Positions 13,376-26,239 are shown, counted from the stretch's first letter. The stretch is DNA of 64,000 nt from Takifugu bimaculatus (GCA_004026145.2 CP034996.1:16691641-16755640), one strand, 5' to 3'. Notes: generated from the sequence alone by a model not told the origin. Translations and numbers: made by a program.

Positions 13376-16062
13376 TCATTTCTTCTTCTTCTTCTTCCTC
13401 TTCGGAGGCCCCTGATCTGAGTCGCTGCTGCTTCCTGAGTCAGAGCTGGAGGAGGAGGAGGAGGAGGAAGAGGAGGAGGAGGAGGATGAGCTGTCGTCCT
13501 CGCTGTCACTGCTGCTGTCGCTGTCATCAGAAGAGGAGCTCGAGGAGTCGCTGCTGTCTGACGATGAGTCACTGGAGGAGCCATCTGAACCGCTGCTGCT
13601 GTCACTGGCGTCTTTAGATCTGAGCACACGCGTGTGTGTGTGGGGGGGGGGGCAGATAAATAAACAGTAAGAGTTATGTTGGGGTGGACTCAGGCTGTAC
13701 CTGTTAGGTTGTCAGTTCAGGACAAGATCACCAGTTCTAATTTTAGACAACCTTTACAGCTCCTCAATGAGAGAGACGTACTTTATGACCTTAGATTCCT
13801 GGAAATTGAACCATACAAAGACAGATTTTATTGTCTTGAACTGAGATTATATAGAATTATCTGGATTAGGTTTGGATTAAATGTCCCAAAAGGGTAGATG
13901 AATTCTATCTTCCATTAATGATCAAACATTTTATTTATTTTTTTTTAAAATGCTCCCTTTTTATCCATTGTGCTTGTCTGGAATTGTTGACCTATTAGTT
14001 CATATTGACTGACAGTCTGATTTAAATCTATGGTGCATTTGGTGGGATTGGCACATGCTTTTTTTTTTTTTTTTAAACATACACACAGTTCTGAACATGT
14101 GACACAGCCCCAGTGCAATATGGTCACATTCCCCATATAGAGCTGAGCTGATTAGTTGATTTAAAAATTGTAACTTTCAACTGAGTCTAACACCCACTTG
14201 TCAAAAGGATCATTAGAATATTTTATCTTACCAAAAGAAACCAATGCAGAGACATGACAAGGATAGATAATTGCAGTGGTAACATAACAAACCGACCATC
14301 TGTTGTTTTGGTCAGTAATTAATTGGTTCCACCGTGACTGCTGCCTGAATGGACCCAGACAAATTAAGCGATTCATCAGTATATATGAATTAATTCCAAT
14401 AACTCTCACGTTTCTGACGCCTTCGTGTTCGAACACGTGATCTCATCTGTGGGGTTTTTCAACATACTGCTGTACTGTCAAATGGCCGCTAGGTGGAGCG
14501 ATTCAGTCATAATTCGGTGACCATGATGAGCTCCATACTGCACCGCGACGTTAGAACATGACAACACAGAAACGTCCTCTAACATGTATATATACACACA
14601 AATAACCCATACAATATTTCCTTCACGCTTAATACATGGTTAAATTCTTGAAATACTGCAACGGTTCATAGTAGACCTAAATTTGAAAACGTAGGATGAT
14701 CTATGTTAAATAGAATTTGGTTTGCAAGTAAACACACAGCTATTATTTAATACTTACTTCTTTTTAGATTTCTTTTCAGTGGCACCTTCTGTTCCTGGTC
14801 TGAAAATAGAAAGTGTTCGACATTAAGCCAGTTAGTACTGGTGTGCTGCAACGTCTGAACTTAAGGAAGAGGCCAATTTTGAATTAAATATATGTTTAAA
14901 ATTTTAAACAAAAGGTTTGTGGATCATCTTATGAATTGTGGTATTAGTTATTTATCATCTACCAGACTGGTTATTAAAAGAAATACGCAGTTGTCATTTT
15001 TTAAGCAATGATAGAGGATTCCACAAGTTTTAAGTAATGATAGAGGAGGATTCCACAAGTTTTAAGCAATGATAGAGGATTCCACAAGTTTTAAGCAATG
15101 ATAGAGGATTCCACAAGTTTTAAGTAATGATAGAGGAGGATTCCACAAGTTTTAAGAACAGCATTGGGATATATCGCAGTCATTTATGAAATGCATGTAT
15201 AGATTTCATAAAAGATATTCAGTGGAAAATGTACCCCGTGGTGCTGTCTACTTTTGCCTCATTTTCCTTGAGTTTCTTTTTCATCTCAGCAGTCCTGGTT
15301 GGTCTGTACAGATATTTACGCTTCCCCGTGCATTCATAGGTCCAGTGTCCCATCTCCAAACACTTCTGGCAACGCACATTTTGTTTGTTTGCCTCCCTGT
15401 ATAAAATGAAAAATGCAATTGTGAAGTAGAATATGCAAAGTTGCTTAATCTCAAAACGCCACATTTACTGTCATTTATAAATACAAACGCAACATCCATC
15501 ATTTTCAAAAATGCCTTCAACTTCATTGTGCTGCACTCTTTTAAAACATTATTTGAACCACAATGACCATTGTATGTATACTTTCAATTCATGGATTGTA
15601 TTGAGAAGGGCTGGAGCATCGTATGCACTAGTTTTTGCGGTAACAGTCCTGCCACATAGCTCAGTTTAAGGGCGAAAACATGTTTTATACACCCCTTCAC
15701 CATTTAGTTGCCCCACACACGCAGTTAGTGCCCTTTCAATTTAACGTATCTCGAACTACTGTCTCAGAATAAGGTCTTGCCAGTTTGACGTTTTTAAACG
15801 GTATAAAAAAGGGTAGACAGTGGCAAAACATTCCATATTTCTCCCGAGTAAGACAACACCATTGTAAATTTAGACGGCAACGTATTGGGACTGAAAGAGG
15901 ATTTTCCTCCTTTCAAAGAATATCAACATTGCTTGATTGCTTTAGTGTTATTTAATTTTACATATCAATACACCCGTATGCTAAAAATATTCGTTTAAAT
16001 ATAGTTATATAGCACACTCACGCTTGCCGTCGGGCTATTATTCTGTGCATGGGAGTCGCCAT
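13376..16062 (-). CDS. zcchc10: zinc finger CCHC domain-containing protein 10
   Basis: Small nuclear-type protein with one zinc knuckle and a Ser/Asp-rich tail; its molecular role is poorly known. There are four coding exons on the minus strand: 16062-16022 (ATG at 16062-16060), 15396-15235, 14799-14758 and 13619-13376 (stop TGA). The phases agree and give 162 residues. The N-terminus MATPMHRIIARRQAEANKQ nearly matches the human protein. The knuckle is C-Q-K-C-x4-H-x4-C, read as CQKCLEMGHWTYEC, followed by TGKRKYLYRPTRTAEMKK. The last exon is almost all Ser and Asp, encoded by repetitive AGC/TCC/GAC codons, and ends in a basic RKKKKKK run that could serve as a nuclear signal. Gene order and strand relative to aff4 and hspa4 match human 5q31.1. 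The repetitive Ser tail is likely length-polymorphic. Confidence 0.93.
14483..14500 (+). promoter_or_regulatory. CTCF-like motif in the zcchc10 last intron
   Basis: TGGCCGCTAGGTGGAGCG agrees with the vertebrate CTCF core (CCASYAGRKGGC) at most positions, deviating at the third and twelfth core positions. Seen by eye only; occupancy is unknown. Confidence 0.4.
14999..15149. repeat. minisatellite, five units of 29 or 32 bp
   Basis: Five tandem units built on TTTTAAGCAATGATAGAGG followed by ATTCCACAAG. The order is short-long-short-short-long: long units carry a GAG insertion and a C-to-T change (TAAGTAATG), so the two types form a higher-order pattern. Located in the zcchc10 intron between the coding exons at 14758-14799 and 15235-15396. 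Confidence 0.95.
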
Positions 16063-16134
16063 GTTGCAGTTTACTTTTTCTTTTTCTTTGGTAAAAGTCT
16101 GAAACATATTTCCGGCTACGTTTGCGCATCTATT

Positions 16135-16146
16135 GCCATCTAGTGG
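16135..16146 (-). promoter_or_regulatory. CTCF-like core motif upstream of zcchc10
   Basis: On the minus strand this reads CCACTAGATGGC, an exact fit to the CCASYAGRKGGC core, 73 bp upstream of the zcchc10 start codon. Binding is inferred from the motif alone. Confidence 0.5.
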
Positions 16147-16587
16147 CGACATCGTGTATTAGACAAGATAAATTCACTATTTCACAAATGAGTGTTGTGT
16201 CACTAATATATTTATAACGCAGCTATTTTTTGAACATCATGTTCAGAGTATGTTTATTCCAAGTCTTTCTGTGTATATATGCAGTATTAAAATACCATTC
16301 CTCTCTCACGGTGACGTATAGCCTATGAACTCTTAAACTATAAATGTATGAAAATAGAAAAATGTGACTCCGATGCTAAGATAAATAAGAATTAGAATCT
16401 ACCTGTATACAGTGCTGAAAGTAGTGCAATATTGTATGATATTGTGCAATATGTAACAGCTTATTTCACAATATCCTGTGAGGGATGTGTAAGTTACTTA
16501 TCTGCAAAAAAAAAGAGCTGAGGTAGTGTTATAGTGTGAGTCAAGGTGAACATGAATAGTCGAGCAAATGGAACAGCAAAGTGCAGG

Positions 16588-16905
16588 TCAGATGTAATTT
16601 ACTGGGGCCCAGAGGGGGGGGACGTGGGCTGAGTTCAGCATCCTGTCATCCTGGTGGATGAAGTTTATGAGCAGTCTCGTGAAGAGCAGCTGGAGGCTCT
16701 GGGAACCTTTCAGTGAGATGTGGGGTGTCAACCATGATGCTGATGGCTCTGCAGGTGATGCGTATTTGGAAAATGTCTGCAAGCGATGGCAGGTTAGCAC
16801 CAAGGATCTTTCTGGCTGCGTTCACTATCTGTTGCAGCATCTTTTGGCAGGAGGCAGTACAGCCTCATAGCCTCATAGCAGTGATGCAGCCAGCGCAATG
16901 TTTGT
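16588..16905. repeat. diverged interspersed repeat fragment
   Basis: This segment between zcchc10 and hspa4 carries phrases I associate with a common teleost interspersed repeat, such as GGCTGCGTTCACTATC and CAGTGATGCAGCCAGC. It also holds a short tandem AGCCTCAT. No intact frame is present. The family assignment rests on recollection. Confidence 0.4.
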
Positions 16906-17340
16906 ATTAATTGCTGAACTGAAGTCTAAAAATAGCAGCCATACATAGGAGTACAATCAGTACAAATCAGTTAATCAGAATTACTTAGGTTGAAGTATGT
17001 TTGAGTCATCTGCCATCTAAAGATAGAAATTCCAGCAGAAGAGGAACTTGAAATAAAAGATCATCAGGTTGGTTTCGGTACTTCAGTTAGGTGTTAATCA
17101 ATCTCAAGTTATGTGACATATGTGATTAAAAAAAGCTTCAGTTCCTTTTTAATGTGTTACATGAGAACACGATTTTGGATCTCCTAAAACACTTTAAATG
17201 TAATTTTTATTTAATCCAGTAGGTAATGTGTAAATAAATTATAATTTTACATTCTTGATCACTAACAAAAACAACAAAGGAAATGACAAAAACAGGACAG
17301 TCAGAGTGTGTGTTTACCCTACAGGGTAAATAAAAACTCT

Positions 17341-17386
17341 GCGTGTGTGTGTGTAGCGTGTGAGTGGTGTGTGTGTGTGTGCGTGC

Positions 17387-17442
<56 letters not shown>

Positions 17443-17443
17443 G
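17341..17443. repeat. (GT)n microsatellite, interrupted
   Basis: About 100 bp of GT dinucleotides with GCGT interruptions, in the space between the divergent zcchc10 and hspa4 genes. Confidence 0.97.
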
Positions 17444-17913
17444 ATGGCAATGCATATCCTTCTGTTGACTGTTTTAAAATGAGCTTGCGGTGGTGTTTTT
17501 TCAGTTTGAGATGCTTATGGTGTTACGAAAAATACATATGTAATGAATGCTAATAATTGTGCCTCGCCATGCATTTCATATTCCTCTCTTAAGGTCTGGC
17601 GACAGGTCTGAATACAGTGCTACCATTTCTTAAAACACATTAACGCTTTTCGCATGCAAAGAAGTGCGAGAAGAGTGTCAACATGTGGTTGCCAGTGCGT
17701 CATTTGTTTATGCTTCTGTTGCCACAGCTACCATTGTCCACGTATATTTAATGACAAAGCTGCACCCAGTCTACACACCAACTTAATTCTGCTCAGTATA
17801 TATAAAGTGCCCTTTACACTATACCACGTATATCAATTAATCAATTAAACTGAACCCTAAGTTCACGATTATTGCCCCTCGGGATTGTGAATAAATTCTG
17901 TGTGATTGTGTTC

Positions 17914-17921
17914 TGACGTCA
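17914..17921. promoter_or_regulatory. palindromic CRE (TGACGTCA) upstream of hspa4
   Basis: A perfect CREB/ATF octamer about 440 bp upstream of the hspa4 start codon and 130 bp upstream of the heat-shock element array. Function is inferred from the motif. Confidence 0.55.
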
Positions 17922-18053
17922 CCCCATCCTTTTAAAGGAGGACGACTAAGATCTGTGTCTCCAAGGGCCTCCTCTAATTGAGATTATAATCTGCAGTCGG
18001 CAGCGCTTTCAACCTTTCCTTTCCCCAACAAATTGTTGCAAATAGTGAAAAAT

Positions 18054-18081
18054 TTCAGGAAACTTCCCCAAAGTTCTAGAA
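18054..18081 (+). promoter_or_regulatory. six-unit heat-shock element array, hspa4 promoter
   Basis: Alternating TTC and GAA triplets at exact 5-base spacing begin at 18054, 18059, 18064, 18069, 18074 and 18079. The units read TTC, GAA, TTC, CAA (one mismatch), TTC, GAA. Trimeric HSF1 binds arrays of this type. The array lies about 275 bp upstream of the hspa4 ATG, so heat and proteotoxic-stress induction is a reasonable inference. Confidence 0.85.
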
Positions 18082-18123
18082 CAGCCCTGTGGAAAGCTCC
18101 AGAGCTATCGAGAATTCAGAAGA

Positions 18124-18133
18124 TCTCGCGAGA
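18124..18133. promoter_or_regulatory. TCTCGCGAGA palindrome, hspa4 promoter
   Basis: An exact 10 bp TCTCGCGAGA palindrome, a core-promoter motif known from TATA-less vertebrate housekeeping promoters. It lies 43 bp beyond the heat-shock elements, just before the probable start region. No TATA box is apparent nearby. Confidence 0.7.
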
Positions 18134-18355
18134 ACTTCCGCCTTCTGCCCTGTCCGCTGCTGCCAGACAAGATCGGCGTGAGTGGAGGCACCGGCTCAAT
18201 ACGCGGTGCGGATTATGACGAGAAATAACCCTACTTAACGCAGCTCGACGATAATATTGGACAGGACCTTTTTGTCTTTTTGTTATAAACAGCATCTCTG
18301 CGTTTTTGGCTTATTGTTCTACGTTAACTGAGTAGCGTCACACTACGCAAAAAAG

Positions 18356-21300
18356 ATGTCAGTGGTAGGATTTGACTTGGGCTTTCAAAGCTGCTATGTA
18401 GCTGTAGCCCGAGGTGGAGGAATCGAGACAGTTGCTAACGAGTACAGCGACAGATGCACACCGTAAGTATCGTTCTTTAAATCACACGTGTTAATTGCTG
18501 GATGTTTTGCAAATGACATCCCGGGAGAGGAGTTTTATGTGCTACCAGCTGCTTTTTTGCGGTCTCCCGGTGTTCCCGAGATGCACGTGAACAAGTTATA
18601 GCTTTACAGGCTAGCTACCGTTAGCTTATGCTCACATTGTGCGCTTGTAACATTTTGGCGAATTAATCTAATTTTAACTCAAAGGGTGAATGATCAACAT
18701 AGAATCGTGGTATATTATTTACATTGCATTGCGGACTTGCCTCGCTATCACGGTTTTTAAAAATGTATTATTAACGATGGCAACCTTACTCTTAAGTTTG
18801 AAAATGTGCTTATGTTGCCCGGTTGAAGAGCACAAGTGGACGGTGTCCTTATTAACGCCGTGTTGAACGAAGGAGCACCGCCCAACCGGCACGTTCTGTG
18901 TGTCACAATATTCGCCTCGCTAATGACGACAACAGTCAAACGCTTGGTGGAATATTCTAGCAATTCCTGCACTATATTTATTTATTTTATAGACTGAAAA
19001 TGTGCCCCGAAGTTGCTGTTTAAGTCTCAGCATTTGGATGTGTACTAGTTAATGTGGCCCACAGACCACTGTTTGCAGTTACCTCCTCTCAGTAAGACTT
19101 AATGTCAATTTTCATGTTCTGCTATGGTGTCACATACCGCCAAAGTAATATATAATATACCTATGTAACAAAGGCTTGCCCTGTGTTCCCCATCTTATAG
19201 TCCATCACACAAATCACTATTATGGTCTCAAGTCAGAAATGAAAGATAATTTCTTCTGGGTCAAAGTACAGGACAAAGCTATATTATTAGGGTGTACTTC
19301 TATGTCACTAAACAGGTGGTCGTCCATGGCAACTGGAGTTCTGACATCTGAATCTGACTACAATGACCCCACGGCTCAAAAAAGGGCAACCTGCATCCCA
19401 AGATGCAGCAATCAGTGGAATATTAGTCATTTAAATGGCAAAATGTTACCATATAACATGATATTTTAATGTATTAAGGATTGTAGCAGATGTAGACATT
19501 TGTCCAGGTATCAGCTTCTGTTTTGTTTTCTTTTAGATCATTTGTATCTTTTGGTCAACGAAATCGATTGATAGGAGCAGCTGCAAAAAGTCAGGTAAAC
19601 TAAATTAGCCACTGGCACGTTTGACCTTATATATAAATGCTAGCCTATGTTATTAAAAGGAAAACATTTATTAAAAATCTTTGCCTTCTCTATTATCCAG
19701 GTGGTCACCAATTGTCAGAACACTGTTCAAGGCTTCAAGAGATTCCATGGCAGGGGTTTTGCAGATCCATATGTCCAGTCAGCCAAGTCTAACTTGGTTT
19801 ACAACCTCGCACAGATGTCCTCTGGGGCCACTGGGATAAAGGTAAAAAATATATTTCATAGGTTAATTTTATGTATCTGACTGTAAAGGAATCATGAACG
19901 CTTTCCCCCTCTTTTTTCCCTCTAATTTCTAGGTGATGTATATGGAAGAGGAGAGGGTATTCAGCATTGAGCAGGTGACTGGGATGTTGCTGACAAAACT
20001 GAAGGAAACTGCTGAAAGTGCATTGAAGAAACCAGTTGCGGACTGTGTCATCTCGGTACGCATCTCTGCGAAACTCTAGCAATTTGGATGCCGCAACACG
20101 CTATCTGAACAATTAACTTAATGATGGGGCACTGACAAAACCTGTATTCTATTTAAATAGTAAAATATCTGGTATGATCCCAACACACTAAAGTAAAATG
20201 ATTTTTCCTACCTCTGTTCAGAACAATGACCTTAGATTTCAGAACCCCTGTCTGTGGTAATTAACATACCTAGCATTGCTTAAAACAAAGACACATAAAT
20301 TCACTTAGCTTCTCCTGATTTGAGATGGAGGTTTTTAAATCAACAGCTGCTGCCATTTTTTTTTTAAAAACATCATTGTCATACTTTCCTACATTGTCAT
20401 GTCATACTTTCATTGTGGCAAAGTGTTTTTTGTGCACCAAGCTTTGGCATGGCCGCTGCTTGTTCCTGGGGACAGATCACTTCCAGCTTCCATCTGCAGT
20501 CATGACGTTCAATATAACCTCACTTTCAAAAGGCTTTTAGCGATAGTTGCCATGGTTTTGGTGTTATATCTGCACCTATCCATTGACAAGGCATCCATGA
20601 AATGCAGTATATTGTAATGGAGTCCTTTTGTAGTGAATTTGCCACTGGTCTAGCCATTATAAGCAATGGATACATTAGGAATTAATATCTTGGAAAACAT
20701 CTCTGCCCCTTTGTTTAAAGCGAGGTCCTGGTTTGTCTTTATTTCAACATTTGTGAAGCCCTTCACCCTACCCCTCAACCATACAATTGGGACACTTATC
20801 GGTCTGAGGGGCAGAAATGGTCTTCTTCTCTCTGTTTTATTGCATTGTTTTAGCTTCCTGCTTGGTTGAGTGTTGGCATTTTCAAGTCATTAGTGTCAAA
20901 GACTGGGAGAAAAAGTGTCTCCGAGGAGCACAAATGTGATGCCAACTGTTCATGCGACATTTGGAGCCTAAAGCTTCACCAGATGTCTTCCACCGACAGC
21001 CTTATTTCTCCCCTTTGCGCCTTCTTGCTTTAGAGTGGGATGTGTGTTTCTTGCTGAGCTGAGTGTTTGAATTCCCTCAGCAGCCTCTCTTATGTAACGT
21101 TACAGCTCTCACTCTGGTCCTAAATTGGCAGTTTGCATCATCTCCAGAGATGGATAATCTGTTTATTATTGCTGCGGCCCTGAGCTAAATTTATCCCCTA
21201 AACTTATCCACGAGGAAGTGTTTTGTTTTGACAACCAGCGGGACTAGCATGGTAATGTCATCTTGTCATGCAAGCCTTTATTTTTGGATATTTTGGTCAT

Positions 21301-24300
21301 CTCACCTGTGTCTCCCTGGGTATAATTATGTATTATGGGTGGGTGGTTCCTATCCCACACTGTCACCCATACATTTTAAGCTCTTGTGTTTTGTATTAGT
21401 AATGCTCCGTGTTTTTGCCCCTTCCTTAGGTTCCAAGCTTTTTCACAGATGCAGAGAGGAGGTCTGTCATGGATGCCGCTCAGATCGCAGGCCTCAATTG
21501 TCTACGTTTAATGAATGACACCACTGCAGGTACTTAAAGACGTGATATGATCTATACAGGAGAGATAACTTATAGTTTGTTATCCCAGTTAAAAACAAGT
21601 GAGCTTTTAAATATTGGGAATACTGTAAAATGACATATTTGGGCATCATTTATTTTTGGCCAGTGTAAATCTTAACTCTTCTAAATCTGTAAGGAGCACA
21701 TCTTGAAACTTAAATCTTTCACTCTGTTTGTTACAGTCACTTTGGCATATGGCATCTACAAGCAGGACCTCCCGGCTCCAGAGGAGAAGCCTCGAATTGT
21801 GGTGTTTGTAGATGTGGGCCACTCGGGTTACCAGGTGTCAGTTTGTGCCTTCAATAAGGGAAAGCTCAAGGTGAGCAATGAATAATTTGTGCCTTTTTGC
21901 AAGGCCAGGGCAGTAGAAAAGATTGTGATGATAAAGCCTTATTTATCGGCCCAATTAGCCCTTTGTTTGCAGGGGTCATCACAGGTGAATTATTATCTTA
22001 ATGGTTCATAAATTAAAAGAAGCGTACTTGATATAAGCAAAGAGAACTACCCACATGAGAGTATAATCTATCTTTGAGGTCAGGTTCAGTTCATTGCCTT
22101 TTATCTTGTCCTTTTCCAGAGTTAGCTAAACATTGACTGAGAGACTAAATCATCATTACTCCCACATTCCTTGAACTGTCTGGTCTCCATAGCAGTGACT
22201 GAAGAGAGGGAAAAAAATTTATATTTTGAGCACACACACACACACACACACGCATGCATGCTTGTGTTGGTGAGCTATCCTTTCCACTTGCCAATTTACA
22301 AGCACTATCTTCAGTAATCCTTATGAAACTAAGTCTTTGTCCTCATTACAAAATGCCCATAAATTACAGATGAAAAACATGCCATGTGTCATTTTTGATT
22401 TGAAAATTTTGTTCAAAGATATTAATAAGCATATTGGTAATGTGAACATTCCTCCACTGTTAGATCCTGGCCACTGCCTTTGATCCAGAACTGGGTGGCA
22501 AGGACTTTGACGACATCCTGGTCAAGCATTTCTGTGAGGAGTTCAGTAAAAAGTACAAGCTGGACGTCAGGTCCAAGCCTCGAGCACTGGTGCGACTCTA
22601 TCAGGAGTGTGAGAAGTTAAAGAAGCTGATGAGCGCCAACTCCTCTGACCTGCCGCTCGGCATCGAGTGTTTCATGAATGACATCGATGTTTCCAGCAAA
22701 CTCAACAGGTGGGCAAAACACAGGTGCAAATATTATGAGGAAAAAAGTGAAACTTTATATGAAACCTGTTGAATGAGGTTTGTTAAAGCCAAGTTCACAT
22801 TTAAATACTTGCTATAAATAGAAAATATTACCCAGCATCCACCTGCCTGACTCATAGTGTAACTGAGTGTGTGTGTGTGTCTATAAATAATCTTGCTTCC
22901 AATGAACTTGATTCCAGAGGCCAGTTTGAGGAGATGTGTGCAGGGCTGTTGGCCAAAGTAGAGGGTCCCCTATGCAGCGTCATGGAGCAAACTAGTGAGT
23001 AAATCTGGCTACAGCAGCAGCCGGACATCTCTCACCAGCACACACATGCTGACATCACCAATGCTCAGCAACATGCTTCTGCTATAAACCTCCCCGAGGT
23101 CTCACCTTCACGCCTCCAAATGAAAGCAAAACTATGACTGAACCAGTGTCGTTCTCTCCTGCTTTCTTTGCTTAGAGATGAAGAAGGAAGATATCTATGC
23201 AGTTGAGATAGTCGGCGGTGCCTCCAGAATTCCAGCCATTAAAGAGAGAATTGCCAAGTTCTTTGGCAAAGAGCTGAGCACCACTCTAAATGCAGATGAG
23301 GCCGTGGCCAGAGGCTGTGCATTGCAGGTATGGCTCACCTGTTATACACATGTAATAATGGTTGATTTTGCATTACTTTTAATCCATCATTCTAAAGAAT
23401 GATTGTTTCTTTTAAGCTGATAGCACCATCTTGATCAAACCTGTGGAAACTGACTGATTCATTTCATTCTCTCTCCCAGTGTGCGATCTTGTCACCAGCG
23501 TTCAAAGTCAGAGAGTTCTCCATTACAGATGTTGTCCCGTATTCCATCTCTCTGAAATGGAATTCCGCTGCAGACGACGGACTCAAGTACGTACTCTGGA
23601 AATTCTAGTTGATAAGCACGCACAGCCGATTCCCATAAACTGGCTTCTCTTACTTTTGTCTTTGATTACCTGCAGTGATTGTGAGGTTTTCCCAAAGAAC
23701 CATGCAGCACCCTTCTCTAAAGTTTTGACCTTCTACCGGAAAGAACCCTTCACACTTGACGCTTACTACAACAACCTGAAGGAGCTGCCCTACCCCAACA
23801 GTTCTATAGGTACCGCTAATTCAATACGTTTTTGCTGCAGCTTCTTAATACATTTATGGCAGCTTTGAGCATGTTTGCCAAATTTAAGATAAAATCTTTC
23901 TTGTATGATCTTTTTTTCCTGTACTTGCCTCATTGACTTCAACGTGTGACCTCACAGGCCAGTTCTTGATCCAGAATGTGGTTCCTCAGGAGTCTGGAGA
24001 GTGCGCAAAGGTCAAAGTTAAAGTTCGAGTCAACGTTCACGGCGTTTTCAGTGTATCGAACGCCTCCTTAGTGGAGACTGTGAAGACACCTGAAGGAGAG
24101 GAACCGATGGAGACAGACCAGACGGTGAAAGAGGAGGAGGTGTGTGTATGTTTGCAGTGGGTGGAGAGGAAGGATGACGTGTGTATGTGTGTGAGGGGGA
24201 AACAAAAGAGAAAGCAATGCACACTTGACTGTATTTCTGTATTGGCTTTGTTATTGGCCTTTACAGCAATGAGTCAGACCACACCTTAGTGGAACAGTTC

Positions 24301-26239
24301 CTGCCATGACTTAAAATCCCTGCCTATTTTCACTCAATTTTAAGAGTCTCCAATAAAAATAAGCAACAACTATTAAGAGCATATAAAACAAATGGCAAAA
24401 ATAACCTTTTGCACTAATCATTCCTTACAGGAGTAATAATGGGAAATGCCTTTAAAAACAAATTACCCCACTGGGTTGGTTTAGTTTATGCACTTTACTT
24501 TTGTTACTGTCAGAACAAAATGCAAGTGGACCAAGAGGATCAGAAACATCAGGCTGGAGATAAAGAAGAGAAGAAATCAGAGACTGAGGAGATGGAGGTA
24601 AATGAGGCCATCTGTGGGCTAAAGGCAATGCTTGTAGGAATGGTTTCTCAACAGAGAAACATGCCCATTTTTAAAAGTCTCAGCAGCACATACAGCTTTA
24701 CTCCCTAAAGGAGCCAACCTGGGTCAATGATGGAAAGTTTTCCATGTTTTTTTATCTCTCTATTTCAGACTTCAGAGCATGGCAAGCAAGAGAAGACGGA
24801 AAATGGCAAACAGGAGAAGAGCGGGGACGGCAAGCAGGAGAAGAAGAACGACCAACCCCCTCAGGCAAAGAAGCCCAAAGTGAAAACGAAGACTGTGGAG
24901 CTGCCTGTACAGAACAATTTGCACTGGCAACTGCCCACTGATGTCCTAAATATGTTTGTGGAGAATGAGGTAATGCTCTAAGAAACACGAGGAATGTCTA
25001 GCATGTGTTCAGGGTTAGGGTCTATTTTAAATGGTCTTGTGTTGAATTTACCATGTGACATGATCCTAATTTTTATTTCTGAATTTTTGTAGGGCAAAAT
25101 GATCATGCAGGATAAACTAGAGAAAGAACGGAATGACGCAAAGAACAATGTAGAGGAGTATGTCTATGAAATGAGGGATAAACTGCATGGCATCCTGGAG
25201 AAGTTTGTGAATGAAGCGGTGAGTATGGCTCTCCCCCGAGGCTCACATGTGTGGACTGTGTACCAGTACCTAGATGGTCCGGTGACTCGGGTCAATACAC
25301 ACTTATCTCTGTTGCTCACCGTGCAGGACCGGGACGCGTTCTCTCTGAAGCTGGAGGACACAGAGACCTGGCTGTATGAAGAAGGAGAGGACCAACAGAA
25401 ACAAGTTTACATCGATAAACTGGCTGAACTGAAGGTACCTGAGTCAAATAAGTACACTGTGTTTGTAGGATATTGATTACCTTAAAAACTATTGTTTATT
25501 GTGGTCTTGACTAGATAGTTTACCAACCAAAGCTGATCTCATTTTGCTTTACAGAAAATGGGCCAACCGGTTTTGGACCGATACATGGAATCAGAGATCA
25601 GGCCAAAAGCATTTGAAGAGCTCGGCAGACAGATTCAGGTGTACATGAAGTTCATAGAAGCCTACAAGACAAAGGTAACAGGCACGGAGCAACAAAGGAC
25701 TTCTGCCAAATGTGTTGAGCTTTGCCAAAATAGTTAAATGATTTCTGGGTTCCCCCCAAACCAGGATGAGCAGTACAGTCACCTGGATGAGCTAGAGGTG
25801 ACACGGGTGGAGAAGCAGGTGAATGATGCCATGGCCTGGATGAACAACAAGATGAACCAGCAGAATAGTCAGGATCTCACCCTGGACCCGGTGGTCAAGG
25901 TTCAGGAGATCCAGGCCAAGGCTAAGGTACAGAGAGGCAAACTGTCTTAAAAATTTATAAATGGCCAGAATGTAGTTAAAGAGAGAGGTGTACATTTTAT
26001 ATCCCGCTCTAATGAGTGTTTGCTTTCCCCCTGCTAAGGAGCTTTATTCCGCCTGCAATCCCGTGGTTTCCAAGCCCAAACCCAAGGTGGAGCTTCCTAA
26101 GGACGAGAAGACCGAGAATGGACCCGTCAACGGGCACCAGGGGACGGAGAACCAGTCGCCCAACCCTGACAAAACCACCTCTGCAGGCATGGAACAGGAA
26201 ACAGCGGAGACCAAACTCCCTGAAATGGACATTGACTGA
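18356..26239 (+). CDS. hspa4: heat shock 70 kDa protein 4 (Hsp110/APG-2 type)
   Basis: Cytosolic Hsp110-class chaperone that acts as nucleotide exchange factor for Hsp70. Nineteen coding exons: 18356-18462, 19537-19594, 19701-19841, 19933-20055, 21430-21529, 21737-21870, 22464-22708, 22918-22994, 23176-23327, 23480-23586, 23676-23809, 23958-24139, 24514-24597, 24769-24969, 25093-25218, 25327-25434, 25555-25674, 25765-25926 and 26039-26239. Phases agree and give 853 residues (human 840). Residues 1 to about 385 form the ATPase domain: MSVVGFDLGFQSCYVAVARG, NDTTAVTLAYGIYKQ, VVFVDVGHSGYQVSV and VEIVGGASRIPAIKERI. A beta-type substrate domain follows, then an acidic/Lys-rich loop (about 490-590, PMETDQ, KMQVDQED) with three GKQEK repeats. 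The helical C-terminal domain ends LPEMDID. This fits HSPA4 better than HSPH1 or HSPA4L. Confidence 0.96.
22231..22252. repeat. (CA)n microsatellite in hspa4 intron 6
   Basis: A pure CA run followed by CGCATGCATGC, in the intron between the hspa4 exons ending at 21870 and starting at 22464. Confidence 0.95.

Noticed and set aside
14999..15149. Regular repeats resembling a CRISPR array
   Set aside because: Units are contiguous with no unique spacers, and the context is a vertebrate intron; it is a minisatellite.
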